The notes: a model not told the origin generated them from the letters alone. DNA of 64,000 bases from Protea cynaroides (GCA_028583415.1 CM053271.1:89329534-89393533); one strand, 5' to 3'; shown: positions 34,900-47,129, counted from the first letter of the stretch. A program made the numbers and translations.

Positions 34900-37663
34900 T
34901 ATTACACCCAGTTCTCGACTTTTCAATACTATGGAATGGACGAGATCTCCACATCCTATTAGGGCATTGGAAATCTCTTTCTAGGATCACGAAATGTGGT
35001 ATGCCAACTAAGAAACCCTACCATCACAAGGAAAATTAATAATAATTCTACACTTCTAGATTAAAGCGATTTCAAGTCAAGAGTATGGCGGAAGACTAAA
35101 CAAACATATCCATAAAAGCTGAAAAATCAATTGATAATTTATAAGTAATCCCCAAACCTTTGTAAATAATAATTAAGTAAAGCAATTAAATTCTTAAACC
35201 AATTATTCTCCTGGGCAACACACTCCTAATGCAAATAAAAATAAATTCAAATAAGGAAGTTTATCAAATTGTTCATTGTGCTTATCCATAGACGTAATCG
35301 TCACACTCGCACATATCGTTATAGACTTCTTCATCGCTAATGTCCATATCATTGTAATCCACTTCAGTCAAACCTGCATCTAAAAGAGTTTGTGTACACA
35401 AGGGTAAGCTCAATCACTAAGCTTGATAAGAAAATTAAATGTGCAACACACAATATGCATGAATTAACAACTACAGTCTGGTACATAACTGTAAGTGTCA
35501 GCTCAAGTCAACCCACACATGGAGTCTCCAACTGTATGGATCTTCTCCCATCAGAATGAATACTGCCTTACTCAGTGTATAGTAACATGCCCCAAATATG
35601 TGTTCGTCATTTTGGTAAAAGCCTGGATTACACTAGCCACTTGCCCGCAACTCATCCCAAGCCTGTATTACGCCAGCAACTTGTGGAGGTGATAATTCCA
35701 CTAGTCGACTCGTCCGCCCATCCATACTACCTCAAGTATGGGGAGCATCGTAGTTATGTTCATATCACACTATGTTGAGTTTCCCATACCACTTGCCCTC
35801 TAATCCTTACTGGCACTGCTAATCCCAAGCTCAAAGATGCATATGCATGAGCAAATAAACAGTTTATTAGGTCACATGTTATCATACAAAGCATGTTATC
35901 AATCGCATAACATCACACAACATAATCAAATATATCTAATTTTACCAAACAAGGTCTAATTCCCTTACCTGAGATGGTAAGCAGCGAACTACAGAGTACG
36001 GTCTCGAGTAGTTCTCCTGGAGTTTTCCCGTACCTTAATAGCAATAAAAGTAATAATATTTAATCCATCAGTTCATTTTTTTATCTCTATTGCTTGCTCA
36101 AGCACATCCTAATGATTTATTCACATTTTCAGGGGTCTGGTTACTATTAATAAACATCCTACACTTGCTGCCCAAGGGTTTCAACTACATAGAACCATGA
36201 ACAACAAACATCGATAGTGACTAGTATAAGTTATAAACAAAATGAAGGAGAAAACCTATGCAAATATAAGATCTCAGGGATATAAACCCATAGCAGGTTC
36301 ATAAAAATCCCAAAGAGATGCTGTCCAAGAATGGTCATCATCAGAGGTCAATTCACCATACGACACGTGGCATCAATCGTACGGTCTTAACTACAGGAGT
36401 GTGGTACGTGTCATTGGCCGCACATTGAAACGTGGCCAAAACTGGCTGATTTTGAGACAATGATCTTCTTGGATTTTATTAAGCATGAATAAGGAGTTTG
36501 GGTTCAAAAATCCCATTCTAGCTCATGTTATTGGCATTGATTCCATTTCCCAGTTTATCGATATTGTTGGATCTAGTTTTATATCTTAGATCCGATTCCA
36601 GCAATACCAAGAAGGATTTTCCTTGGCTTTTAGTCCATAATAGGTCTTTCAGAACTAACACGAAGGTCTTGAATACTTAAATCCGACCATTAGTCCACTT
36701 GAATCCATTTTATGATATTCCAAAAGTCTAAATCCTTTCTCAAGTTTATTCCAAACATCTAATTAAATCATTTGGTGATTCCCTCTGATGATGAATAGGT
36801 GCTTATTCTAGGAATTCATAGAGCAAAGATCCTTTTATCATTTAACTAATATTTTCATTCATTTATCATCATCATCCATTTTCCAACATCCTTAGGATCT
36901 CCGTTCTTTACTGAATCTGAACCAACATTCAAAATAAGTCCTTGAATGTATCTCCGCTATAATGAAAGCAGACGATGGTTAAGAAATCATGATCCTATGG
37001 TCCTTCCATGGATTCATTTATTTGGTTTCACGAGTAATAAATATAGGGAAGAAGAGATTTGATACCAGAAGGATTTTCTATTGGAGTTCTTGTCTAACGT
37101 TTGATTCCAGTGGAGCAAAGACTCCTTTCTTCCTTTTCCCTTTTCCCTTCTTCTCCAGAACCTTCCAGCCTCCCTTCGTGGCATTTCTCTCTTCTCTCTC
37201 TCTCTTTTAGTTTTTGTCTAAATGGTGAAGAAATGAGGGAGAGGAGTGACTAGATACTATTCACGGCTAGATTAGGTTTTAAACAAGGAGAGGGGAGGAT
37301 ACCCTCCTTCCTACTCATTTCTAATGATAATTAACCTAGACACAATTTCAAATGGCTGCAGAGACAGTCCATATCACAAACCAAACCAACCGCTAGTCTA
37401 AAACTAGGTTGGCTTCTAATCTAGTCTTGGTCCAGCAGGTGCAACACTTGCGTGCGGCACGTGTCCGACAGCACCTTACTGGTGTCATGCCGAACCCCTT
37501 TATTGAGTTTAGTTTGAACATTTCATTGTGAAGGTTTCTTTGGTTACCTCCATTGGGTTTTATAGGTCTGGTTCACGTTGGTTTGACCCGTTCATTGTGG
37601 TAAGACCTGTTACAAAGCCAAAATTTCAAATTAAGACCGAAAGTTTTGGGTGCAGGTCTTATA
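34900..37663 (-). repeat. LTR B, 5' copy of element 4
   Basis: 2.76 kb, from TATAAGACC (mutated TGTAAGACC) at 37663 to GGGTGTAATA at 34900. Followed on the right by GACTA. Motif clusters at 36350-36425 and 37435-37495 (GTGCGGCACGTGTCCGACAGC type). Splice-like site ATCTCAG/GTAAGGGAA near 35970. Confidence 0.92.
35282..35373 (-). CDS. LTR-embedded small acidic ORF (right LTR B)
   Basis: After GATGCAG on the minus strand: GLTEVDYNDMDISDEEVYND then MCECDDYVYG and stop. It matches the type-A ORF at AG.T..DY, the acidic centre and the CEC end, although the surrounding LTR DNA hardly aligns with type A. No in-frame ATG directly upstream. Confidence 0.45.
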
Positions 37664-37700
37664 GACTAGGTATTTAGGTCAGCTATACTTATCCTTAACA
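37664..37700 (-). repeat. Copia LTR, 5' end
   Basis: Contains the right GACTA and the copia LTR start, minus strand TGTTAAGGATAAG at 37700. Joins to 6573. The PPT AGGGGGA (37701-37707) lies just outside. Confidence 0.75.
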
Positions 37701-39030
37701 TCCCCCTATAAGAGAATGGGTAGTGGCTCCACTTTATGCTTGGATCATAGCATCCTGACCGTGGACCTGGCATCGGTTTGGTGAAGATATCCACCAACAA
37801 TCTATGGATGAAACTAACCAAAATTCAATATACTTGTTCGTGACCTCTTCTCTTACAAAATGGAAGTCTATCTCAACGTGTGTAGTCCGTACATGAAATT
37901 TTGGATTAACACTAAGATATGTAGCATCCAAATTGTTGGACCAAAGAGTCGCGAGGGAGGGGGGAGGGGGGAGGGGGTTGAAATTGGAACATTTAACTCC
38001 TGTAACAAGTAATGCTTCCAAGTCAATTCAGCAGTAGCAATAGATAAGGCTCTATATTCTGCTTTGGTGCTAGATTTAGCAACGGTATGTTGTTTCTTTG
38101 AGCTCCATGTAATGATATTAGGACCTAAATAAATACAAAATCCATTAATAGACCATCTGTCATATGGGTTTTCGGCCCAATCAGCGTCAGAATAGCAGCT
38201 AGAGAAAGGTTGTCTGCTTTATGTAAATGAAGACCATGAGTAATTATTTGCTTTGATACCGGAGAATTCTTTTGAAAATAGTCCAATGTTGGTTAGTTGG
38301 AGAGTGCATGAACTGACACACACTATTGGCAGAGTAAGCTGTTTCGGGTCTTGTGATGGTGGCATATTGAAGCGCACCAACCGTGCTCCTAGGAACAAAA
38401 AATGGGTCATCATTAGATTTGGATAGTTTTGATCTTAAAGCTGCTGGACTAGATATGCCTTTAACACCATCCATATGGGTCCACAATAGAACATTCTGGA
38501 AATATTTGAGTTGGTTTAAGAATAATCCAGATGTCATTTTTTAAGCTTCGATCCCTGAAAAAATAATGTAAACAACCTAAATCCCGTAACTTGAAAGTTT
38601 GATGAAGATCTTGGATTAAAGATGAGATGGTTGCATCATCACTGCCTATGATGATAATATCATCCATATAAACTAGAACAAGAGTGACTATGCTAGCTGT
38701 GTCGTTGATAAATAAAGAGGTGTCTGATTTGCCACCTTTGAACCCCATCTCCATAAGCCTTTGGTTGTGGCGATAGTACTAGAGCCTTGGGCCCTGTTTG
38801 AGCCCATATAGAGCTCAATGTAGTTTGCAAACTTGGCCAGGAGCTGTAGGATCAACAAAACCAATTGGTTGAACCATATAGACCTTTTCTTCCAAGAGTC
38901 CATGTAGAAATGCATTTCGAACATCAAGCTCTCATATGTTCCATCCTTTTGATAAGGCCAGTGTTAGAACAATGCGAATTGTAGTAGCTTTGACAATGGG
39001 ACTATAATTGACCCCGCTTGATAAAACTTC
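37701..39030 (-). pseudogene. Copia reverse transcriptase and RNase H, broken
   Basis: Right to left: VNYSPIVKATTIRIVLTLA (39025-38965), RNAFLHGLLEEKVYMVQ, ALYGLKQGPRA, SLFINDTASIVTLVLVYMDDIIIIGSD with the catalytic YMDD (about 38700-38640), FKLRDLGCLHYFF, then the connection and RNase H, ending NLDATYLSVNPKFHVRTTHVEIDFHFVREEV (about 37930-37830). These are standard Ty1/copia landmarks. Frames shift near 38755, 38540 and 38250. The RT is cut at its N-terminal side by the insertion at 39031. Not functional. Confidence 0.88.
37955..37977 (+). repeat. G-rich tract, four G-runs
   Basis: Four runs of 3 to 6 G separated by single A within 23 bases, inside the copia RNase H region. Fits the G-quadruplex pattern; codes for Pro on the minus strand. 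Confidence 0.7.
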
Positions 39031-40239
39031 TGTAAGCACCCCATTTTTGCCATCCCTAGCTGAACAAAGTTCTACTGGAGTGAAGACAACAAGAAAAGGG
39101 AGATGAGAGAAAGTTTAGAAAGTACAGGGGAGGCGAGTGAAATTCTCTCAAAAATGATAGTTGATTAGCCCGGCATGCTCTCTATAATGTTTCTGAGAAT
39201 AACTGAGATGATCCCTAGTGTCCAGAAGCATAAGTAAAACCATACAGTAAGTCGGTGAATCCCAATGCAAGGTTTGGATTTTGGCTGCTACTTTGAGATG
39301 ATTTTCAGCGGGCCCCACAGTAAGGTCATGGGCTGCAACCTGTATGGATGCGTAGGTTTTCAAAATAGCTTAAAAATGAGACCTAAATCGCTCAATTCTG
39401 ATGTCAAATGGAAAAGAAATGGCGATTTTAGTCAGGGAATAAGAATAAGGGTATTTTCTGAAAATTAATAATAATCATCCAAGAGCCTGCATGCAAATTA
39501 TCATAAGTTTAATTATTTAAACTTTATCTTCTCATATCTTGCTCATCCCACATCCAAATAAAGTGATTTCAGTGCCATTATTCATCATTTTTGGTGCTCT
39601 ACAAAGTGGACGTGAAAAATCGGGAGCAGAGGTCTCCTAGGATCCCATATGGAGCCGCAAGCTGATATGCCCGCTTAAACTTTAATTCCTCATAATTTTA
39701 TTATTTGACGTACAAATCAGGTGATTCAAGTCTCAATATGTTCCACTTTTAGTGCTTTACAAAGTGGACGTAAAGAATTTGAGGCAGAGATCTCCGAGGC
39801 ATCCCATGGAAAGTTGCTAGCTGGATTATCATAAATTGGCCTGTTTAAACTTTAAAAATTCATAAGTTGGCCATTGTTCGTCCAAATGAGGTGATTCAAC
39901 TCCAGTATTTCTCATTTTTAGTGTTCTACAAAGTGAACGTAGAAATTTAGGAGAGAGGGCGTCAAAAGATTCCATGCGAAATGACAGCGAAAATGACCCA
40001 TGAAATGATAGAGAGAGACAAACCAATCTTGGCCCAACCCAGCTCAACCTATATCAGTTTAATCCAGTCAACTCATGTCGGTCCAACCCAATCAAGTTAG
40101 TCTGGCTCAGTCAACCATGAACAGATCAGCTCAGACCAAACTAGTTCGATTCATGTGCATAGTATCATATAGTGTATATTATGCATATATTGATATGCAT
40201 GTTACATAACCTGCTATTATATATGCATATACATTATAT

Positions 40240-40995
40240 TTATAGAGAATCTGAGAGTGAGTCGGCAATTGAGAGAAGAATGGAAAGAAAAAATAATAAT
40301 AAATAAATAATATAGGGCAAGAGAGAGAGAGAGCCATGGAGACCAAATTAGGGGGGCTCACTAGGGTTTCGGTTTAGGAAAGAGATAAAGAGAGAGTCGT
40401 CAGAGACTTTCAAGGAAAAATTAGAATTTAAAAAAATAATAAAATAAATAGAGATCAAGGATTCCGTGAAAAAAAGAAGAAGAAAATAAGAAAAAAAAAT
40501 AGAAAAAGGGAAAGAAATCAGGAGAGAGGGAGTGGAGAAACAAAAGAAGAAAAAAATTAAAAAAAAAAGGGGAAGACCGAATAGGGAGAGAGAGAGTTAA
40601 GAAAAAGAAACTCAAAAAAAAAAAAAAAAAAGAAATCAGGAGAGAAGGAGTGGAGAAACTTGGAAAGAAACAAAAAAAGGAAAAAAAATAGAAAAAAGTT
40701 AAGAAAAGAGAGAAAGGAAGCTCAGTGGGGAGAATTGGAGAAAAAAAAAAGGATAGAAACTAAAAATAGAAAAGAAAAATCAGAGCGGGAGAAGAGAGGA
40801 CTGAGATACAGAAGGGGGAGAGTTAAGAAAATAAAAGAAAAAATTCAGAAGGAGAGAAAAAGAAAAGAAGAATCCGAGAGGAGAACATAAAGAGAAAGGG
40901 CAGAGAAGATCGAAAGAGAGGAGCGGAGAAGAAGAGAAGAAGAAGAAGCAAGAGAAGAAGAGACAGAAAGGTACAGAGGGAAAGAGAGATCGCAG
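40240..40995 (+). repeat. Purine-rich (GA/A) tract
   Basis: About 750 bases almost wholly A and G on the plus strand, with runs of A up to about 18. Ends at GATCGCAG/GTAAACC, a good splice-donor context. Open frames here are low-complexity. Confidence 0.85.
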
Positions 40996-41479
40996 GTAAA
41001 CCTTACTCACTGAATACTACCTGCTTGTAACCCTCATGCTATGCTACCTAATCGACTCCATCGATATGTCCACCGACCCTGTACTACAACCCTTTCTACA
41101 AACCGAAACTCATCAGCCATTATCCCAATTCTACCACTTATCTCACCACCACCTGCAGCCATGTAAACCATCATCAACCACCCAACACCACTGATCTCTA
41201 GCCTCCATAATCCACTTAACTCCCACTGACATCCCCACATGAAACCTGCCCAATATCCCTACTACTCACCTACATCATGCACCTCCATCCCCACTACCCA
41301 ATCTACCCGAGACACTATGGTGACATGGCTTCATGATTTATAATTATAAATAGTGGTAACATAGTTTGGAGTTTGACTTTCTTTAGAGGATTAATCAAAG
41401 CCATTGATTGAGAATTTTTTATATGATTGGTCATTGAAATTATAGTCTGATTAGAATCAAACCCTTGATCTAGAATTTA

Positions 41480-42600
41480 TGATGGTCTGATATGGAATTC
41501 AATGAAATTGATTCCATTGGATGCTTGAAATTTTATTGAGTCGATATGTTGGGAATTTTTAAGAAATTGGTCCGACCACATGCGTGGAAATATGATGAAA
41601 CTGATCCCATATGTTTGGAATTTTGATGAAATTGATCCGATCATATGGAATTTTGATCTGAATTTACCATGCTTTAATGTGATGAAATTGATCCAATCAT
41701 GTTGTGGAAATTTGATGAAATTGGAATTTATAATATGGAATTTTGATGAAATTGATCCGATCATATGGAATTTTGATTGATCCGATTATTTGGAAGAATG
41801 ATATGATAAAAATTGAACCATATGATTGGAAATTTTTATGGCGTTGATTATGGCCATTGATCTTGAATTTAATGTGAATAAATCATGACCTTTGATTTAA
41901 GATTTTTAATGTGAATGAAATCTTGACAATTGATGATTGAATTCAATGTGATTAAAAATATGGCCATGTGATGTTGAATTTTTACATGATTAAATCTTGA
42001 CCATTGATCTTGGAATTTTATGTGATTAAAATCTAACCATTGATCTAGAGTTTCTAATATGATTAATTTTGAGCCATTGGAAGATTGATTTTTATTTGGA
42101 TCATGAGAGAATATTAATTGTGAGTCATTGGATGATTAATTTTGATTTGGATCTTATAATGAAATGAATCTAGCCATTGATCATGAGTGATATGAAATAT
42201 AGACCATTAGATCTTGATCATTAGTATCTTATTTGAATCTGAACCATTAGATTGACATCATGAGTGATATAAATGAATCTGGACCATTGGATTATCTTGA
42301 TGATTGATGTAAATGAATATGGACAATTGGATCATCATTTGGAGTAATATGAACCGTTGGATCTTGATTATGAATGATTTAGAGGAATTTGAATGCATAG
42401 ATTATCATTTTGAGTGATATGAGCCGTTGGATGTTTATTGTGAGTGATTTTGAGTGATATGAATGATTAGATTATCATCTTGAGTGATTTAAACTGTTGG
42501 ATTATCTTTTTGAGTGATTTAATTGAATTTGAACGGTTGGATTGACCTGATGAATGTTTTAAGTGAATCTGAACCATCGATCAAATATGATCTTGATCAC
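41480..42600. repeat. Degenerate short tandem repeats
   Basis: Repeats around GGAATTTTGATGAAATTGATCC (41590-41790), grading into ACCATTGATCTTGAATTT plus ATGTGATTAAAT (41840-42110) and then GAACCATTGGATTATC with TGAGTGATTT (42110-42560). Units of about 30-45 bases with much drift. Confidence 0.7.
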
Positions 42601-42924
42601 ATTGATTATGATCGATTACATCAAATCTGAGTAGTCAACTAAATATGATCTTGGTCACATTATTAATGATCGATGCATGATCAATGCTCTCACATATTTA
42701 TTGCTATATTGATTCACATGCTTTATTGCTATACTTGAGATGATATTGTTGTTACTTGCCATACTTGAATGATATTTATTGTTGGCAATAGTTTAATTTC
42801 TACAATACCCTAGTCTGCCATATTTGTACACCTAGAAGACATATTAGGTGTGGGGACATATATGTAGGCACCCATATTCATGGGAAGGGTAAGAATGAAA
42901 ATGATAAATTTTAATCAAGTGATA

Positions 42925-42984
42925 TGATGTAAGATCCGTGCGTGTAAATTTCGAGGACGAAATTTCTATTAAGGGTGGTGGAGT
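42925..42984 (+). other. End of a gypsy pol and polypurine tract (element 3 side)
   Basis: GTAAATTTCGAGGACGAAATTT, the usual end of Tekay-type pol, then AAGGGTGGTGGAGT as PPT, directly before the LTR at 42985. So that LTR is preceded by the 3' end of an element. Confidence 0.75.
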
Positions 42985-44203
42985 TGTAAGACCCGCAAGC
43001 CACGAATCCGATTTAACCTTACGTTCTCGTGTCGTGACCGGTCTTCCCATCATAATTGATTCAAGTGAACCAATTGTATGAAGAAATCATCAGATGAGGT
43101 AAGCAATAAGTTCAATTTAGTTGGTATGGTTGATTGTTTAAGTTTGTGTGGAAGCAACCAGTCAAAAACTAAAAACTAGTAAATTTTGGGCCTATGGTGG
43201 CAGTTTTGAGGGCTACGGTCGCACCTATGGTCAACCGTAGTGAAACCGTATGACCTATGGTCTCATGTTTTGGTGTTATTGTCGATGGTTTATGTGACCG
43301 TATGATCGACCGTACGAACCCAGAACGGACTTTGTGTTTAGGAAACTTTCCTAATTTGAGAAGGACTCTTTTTTAATTAAAGTATGACTCTATATGGAGG
43401 TTTTTCCTCTATATAAGGGATGTTCCTTAGCCTCTCTCTCTTTTAGAACCCAATAGAAACTCTAAATCTAAGAGAGAAAGAGAGAGAGGAAGATAAGAAG
43501 AGGAGAAGGAGAGGAAACTTGGAGAAGGATTGTGCAGAGGAGAATTATATTCCTACATCAAATTTAAGGTATGAACCTGTCTTTGTAAAGCTAGATCTGA
43601 TAGGATAGGTTCCTTTTCATCAAGTTGAGGTGTTGAATCTAATGTAACGATTTCGGTTATGAAATTTCTAGGCAAAACCATGAGAGAATAGGTCAGGGAT
43701 AATTGATAAGGATAAACTGTGATCAAAGGCCATAGAATGATCTTAGGGTGAATCCCACTGATGATCCATGAGGAGAAACTCATATGAGAAGTAAAAATTA
43801 ACTTGACTACGTATGGTCGCAGCTATGGTCGACCATAGGATGACAAAATAGTCAACCACAGCCATTCAGGAAGAATTCAGGAAACATACGGTCGCAGGTA
43901 CGGTCGCATGTAATACGACCGTAGGGTATCGACCTTATGTCCTACGGTGGCATATATTACGACCATAGGATTGACCATAGCATCGATCGTAGGAAAACAT
44001 CAAGCATATTTTAAGACCAAACAAGGTTTTTGACTACTGTAACTTGGTAAACTTGAACCCTAACTTACATGCATTAATTGTTTAGGTTCCTAATAGATTC
44101 AAAGTAACTTCCAAAGCTTGGGAGAGGAACAAGGAGAGGAACAAACATCGATCAAAGGTGAGGGAACAAGACCTAAACTAATTGGACAATAACAAACTAT
44201 TTA
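42985..44203 (+). repeat. LTR A6, first part (element 3)
   Basis: Begins TGTAAGACCCGCAAGCC. Interrupted at 44203 by element 2 and resumes at 60287 (total about 2.42 kb). Motif arrays about 43190-43320 and 43800-43995 (CTACGGTCGCA, TACGGTCG). TATA box CTATATAAGG at 43409-43418. TTTAAG/GTATGAAC donor-like site near 43567. Confidence 0.9.
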
Positions 44204-46098
44204 TGTAAGACCCGCACTCCACTAACTTGGTCTAACCGTGTCATGCCAGGTCTTCCCATCATTCCTAGACCAAGTGGACCAAGCGTGTAAAGATAGATCA
44301 CAAATCAAGTATGAGAATCGATTTAAAAATACTGAAAACATACCTAAGGTTGCATACCTGGGTAGGTATGGTCGATCATAAGGAAGAGAACAAAAATCTC
44401 AAATCCAGAACCCCACGGTCGATGATTTCAACCCTACGATCGACAGTTTATGCAACCGTATGATCGACCGTGAGATCCCAGATCAGACTCCGAGTTTTGG
44501 AAACATTCCTAAACTAAGGGATTGCTTTCCTAATTGAAAGATGACTCTATATGGAGAATTTTTCTCTATATAAAGGACGTCCCTCAGCCCTTTTTCACTC
44601 TTTTAGAACATTAGTAAACCCAAGAGAAAGAGAAGGAAGAGAAGGAAGAGAAGGAAGAGAAGGAGAAGAAGAAAAAGTTAAGGAGAGAAATTTCTGAGAA
44701 GAGATTGGCTCTCTATCACAGGCAAAGGTATGAAACGAATCTCTGGAGATGTAAACTCTAAGGAATAAGACTTCTATGGAAGATAGGCAATATCAACCTA
44801 TTATGATCTATGTGATTTCCTTGAGAAAATCCCAAGGAGAACCATGAAGAGTGAATTTGATGATTAGGGTTGATAAGAAACTACTAATGATGGCCATAGG
44901 ATAACTTTAGAATAAATCCCATCAAAGATTTGAATAATTGACCCAGGAAGAACTCGAATTGCATGTAGTCTGTGACCAAAAATCTCAAGGTCATAGCTAC
45001 GGTCGACCATAGCATGACCAGCATGACCATAGGATCGACCATAGGCATTCGGAAAGATTTCAGAAATCATATGGTCGTAGCTACGGTCGCACCATATGCA
45101 ACCGTAGTATTGATCGTAGGCAGTAAGGTCGATACAATATGAGACCATAGGACCAATCAGACACCTATCAGTGCTCTGTTTTGATTTTCGACTACTGTAA
45201 CATGTCACATATATGAACCCTAACTTAAATTCATATAACTTTTAGGTTGTTAAATCAATTCAAAGAGAATTTCAAGGCTTGGAAGGAGATCGAGTATTGC
45301 TAACAGGAGAGGGAACAAGACCTAAACTAATTGGTTAATAACAAACTGTTTATTTTTATTGAGTCCAATGCCATGATTGATTCTATGCTTGTATGCTTGT
45401 AATGTGCATCTCACATGTCATCCAATATTCCCGTTATTACTATTCATGCATATTTAATTCTGTTTATTTATAACATGATGATGATGATGATGATGCTAGG
45501 AATAGGCATGTAAATGTATGTGTGTGGTTGGTGTGTTGGATGCGAGTGGAGCATCAGGGGGAGGACGTGGCATGATAGTCTTTGACCTCGTCACCAGACT
45601 CTAGCTCTATCTCTACTCAAGTCTTGCCCATTAACATCATCATGTCGCCATTACCTTAGCAGAACTATTACGTCGTAGGGCATCAGGGGAGGTGGTTTCA
45701 GACCGTGTGGTCTCTGACTCTATCGGGGGGCCTTAGCTCTATCTCTATGGACATATTGAGGGATGCTAGGGTGAGGCATTGGATACATTGTTTGGTATTA
45801 TGATTGGTTAGTTGCGAGCCCAGTTTGCAAACCCTCGCCAACAGGGGCTTACGTGCTCTTTTGGGTAGGGCGTCAGGGGAAGTGTTGGCGGTGTTTGATC
45901 CGGACACTTTACCTCTATCTCTATTCCATGGTGGGTGCATGTGAGATGGCAATGATGTTTGATCCATTGGGCAGATTCACACACTCGTGTATAGAGGTGC
46001 GGCGGCCACCAAACCTTTCTATAGCATATTGCAAACTTATAGACCAGACCAAAGATATGAATTGAATGCATGCATATGTTTGTTGCATTGTTTTGTTT
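44204..46098 (+). repeat. LTR A7: 5' LTR of element 2, 3' end lost
   Basis: Starts TGTAAGACCCGCACTCC and follows A8 closely, including the GAGAAGGAAGAGAAGG leader, until TTGCATTGTTTTG at about 46096. There it passes into mitochondrial sequence. The small ORF and LTR end are lost. Motif arrays about 44340-44480 and 44985-45130 (TACGGTCGAC variant). An (ATG)n microsatellite lies near 45474-45494. Confidence 0.92.
44567..44576 (+). promoter_or_regulatory. TATA box of LTR A7
   Basis: CTATATAAAG then GACGTCCC at the family position. Confidence 0.7.
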
Positions 46099-46112
46099 TT
46101 TATAATTTAGGT

Positions 46113-46231
46113 CTCTGTCCGCTTGGAAGATTCTTCTTTCTCTCATCTTTTGAAAGAAAGATGAGGGCAAAGGTGTGTGGGAGAAAGAATTATAAAAGGA
46201 GAGAAGAATTCGTCCACCAAGCGGGACAGAG
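46113..46231. other. Nested inverted repeat (stem-loop) at the NUMT left edge
   Basis: Outer arms 46113-46126 (CTCTGTCCGCTTGG) and 46217-46231, complementary with one extra G. Inner perfect 9-base stem CTCATCTTT/AAAGATGAG with a 6-base loop at 46142-46165. Between them, TTCTTCTTTCTCTC and GGAGAGAAGAA can also pair. It resembles the 3' stem-loops of plant mitochondrial transcripts. Confidence 0.6.
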
Positions 46232-47129
46232 TGCGACCCCCAAGCAATTGGAGGTTCTCGCTCATCTCTTGGGGGTCCATATCATCTGAAAACTATTCCT
46301 GTTCCATTAGCACATTCTAAGATTCGGATGACTCCGCGTCAGGAAAAGTAAGCCCCCCTTTGCCTTGATTGAATTTGGCTTCGCTGCGCCCTGAAAAAAA
46401 GAAAAAGCTTAACTATTTTATTCATCCCATTTCATTTGGGCGAGAGGGAGGCTGTGAGTCACCTGGGCTACGGATTTGTCGGTTGGTTGATTCTCGAAAT
46501 CACCTCTGGAAACAAAAAGCCCTAGGGTCCCGACCCACAAATGAATAGGAAGCGGGGCGAGGGTCTTTCATTAAAGGGGGGAAAGAGGGGTGGGGCTTTG
46601 TTCTGGGGGGGCCGCCTTGCGCAGCTTTGGAAAGGAGAGAATTTAAGAAAGTCACTCTCGGAAACTCTTATTGGACGAGAGAAAGTCAATATGATATGGG
46701 CGTTGGTTTTACCAACGAAACGAATCACTTTTTGGTCTTTCTCATTCGGAAGGCTCAGTCCCACACTCTGACTTCAATGGTGGGAACAACCTCCGCACTC
46801 CGGCGCTCCAATGAACAACAGTTCTCCGCCTTACTATAAAAAGAATAGTGGTCGATCCCTCGGGAGTTACATTCGTAACTTAATGTAATGTTCACGCGGT
46901 GATATTCTATCTTTCCAAGAGTACTACCCTGTACGTAGTCTATGTCTGGGGAGACAGGTGCGGTAGAGAGGTCCCCCACTTCGATTCCCGCCCCGTTAGC
47001 ATCTCCGATCCGAGATAAGGGATTACTCCGTTAGGTCTTTTCGGTCCGGAGCCGGCCGGTAATGGACCTACTTACCTTGCTTGTGGACCAGCTGCAGAGC
47101 TAACCCTTGTTCTATTGGTTTGGTGGTTG
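46232..47129. other. Mitochondrial sequence downstream of rps14
   Basis: In many angiosperm mitochondria cob follows rps14; I see no cob here. A few short open frames exist (for example 46755-46979 minus) but none is recognised. No tRNA identified. Confidence 0.5.

Larger units (their letters stand above)
6574..37663 (-). mobile_element. Element 4: complete Tekay-like element with three insertions
   Basis: Minus-strand Ty3/gypsy element bounded by type-B LTRs (6574-9448 and 34900-37663) and GACTA duplications. In its own order: 5' LTR, PBS (34885-34894), opposite-strand accessory ORF, divergent interval, gag (from 29713), protease, RT, RNase H, integrase, chromodomain-like end, PPT, 3' LTR. 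It has been interrupted by solo LTR A5 in the accessory ORF, solo LTR A4 in RT and element 1 in RNase H. Without these it is about 13.4 kb. Confidence 0.92.
39031..42924 (+). mobile_element. Long LTR-like sequence of another element (LTR C)
   Basis: Starts TGTAAGCACCCCATTTTTGCC at a sharp break in the copia RT. I associate this start with long LTRs of plant chromoviruses. About 3.9 kb with no coding sequence: three diverged repeats near 39480-39950 (CAAAGTGGACGTGAAAAA type), a GA-rich tract, and degenerate repeats. The left target candidate is ACTTC (39026-39030), but no matching right copy was found. The right end gives way to the tail of element 3 near 42925, so this copy is probably truncated. 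Confidence 0.5.

Noticed and set aside
40421..41010. Lys/Glu-rich and Phe/Ser-rich open frames
   Set aside because: Low-complexity readings of the purine tract with no conserved residue or start context.
45698..46170. Frames such as the 120-codon minus ORF in LTR A7 and similar ones at 31337-31675, 59474-59793 and 63740-63940
   Set aside because: Antisense readings of the conserved LTR. They recur because the DNA is repeated, lack consistent start or end, and the best frame differs among copies.
46541..46980. Several 70-80 codon frames and a tRNA-like GGTTCGATTCCC-type string near 46980
   Set aside because: The frames overlap on both strands without recognisable protein, and no cloverleaf could be built around the string.
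46232..47129. A cob gene after rps14, as in many plant mitochondria
   Set aside because: No cytochrome b motif or start found on either strand in this interval; the segment probably ends before it or the order differs.
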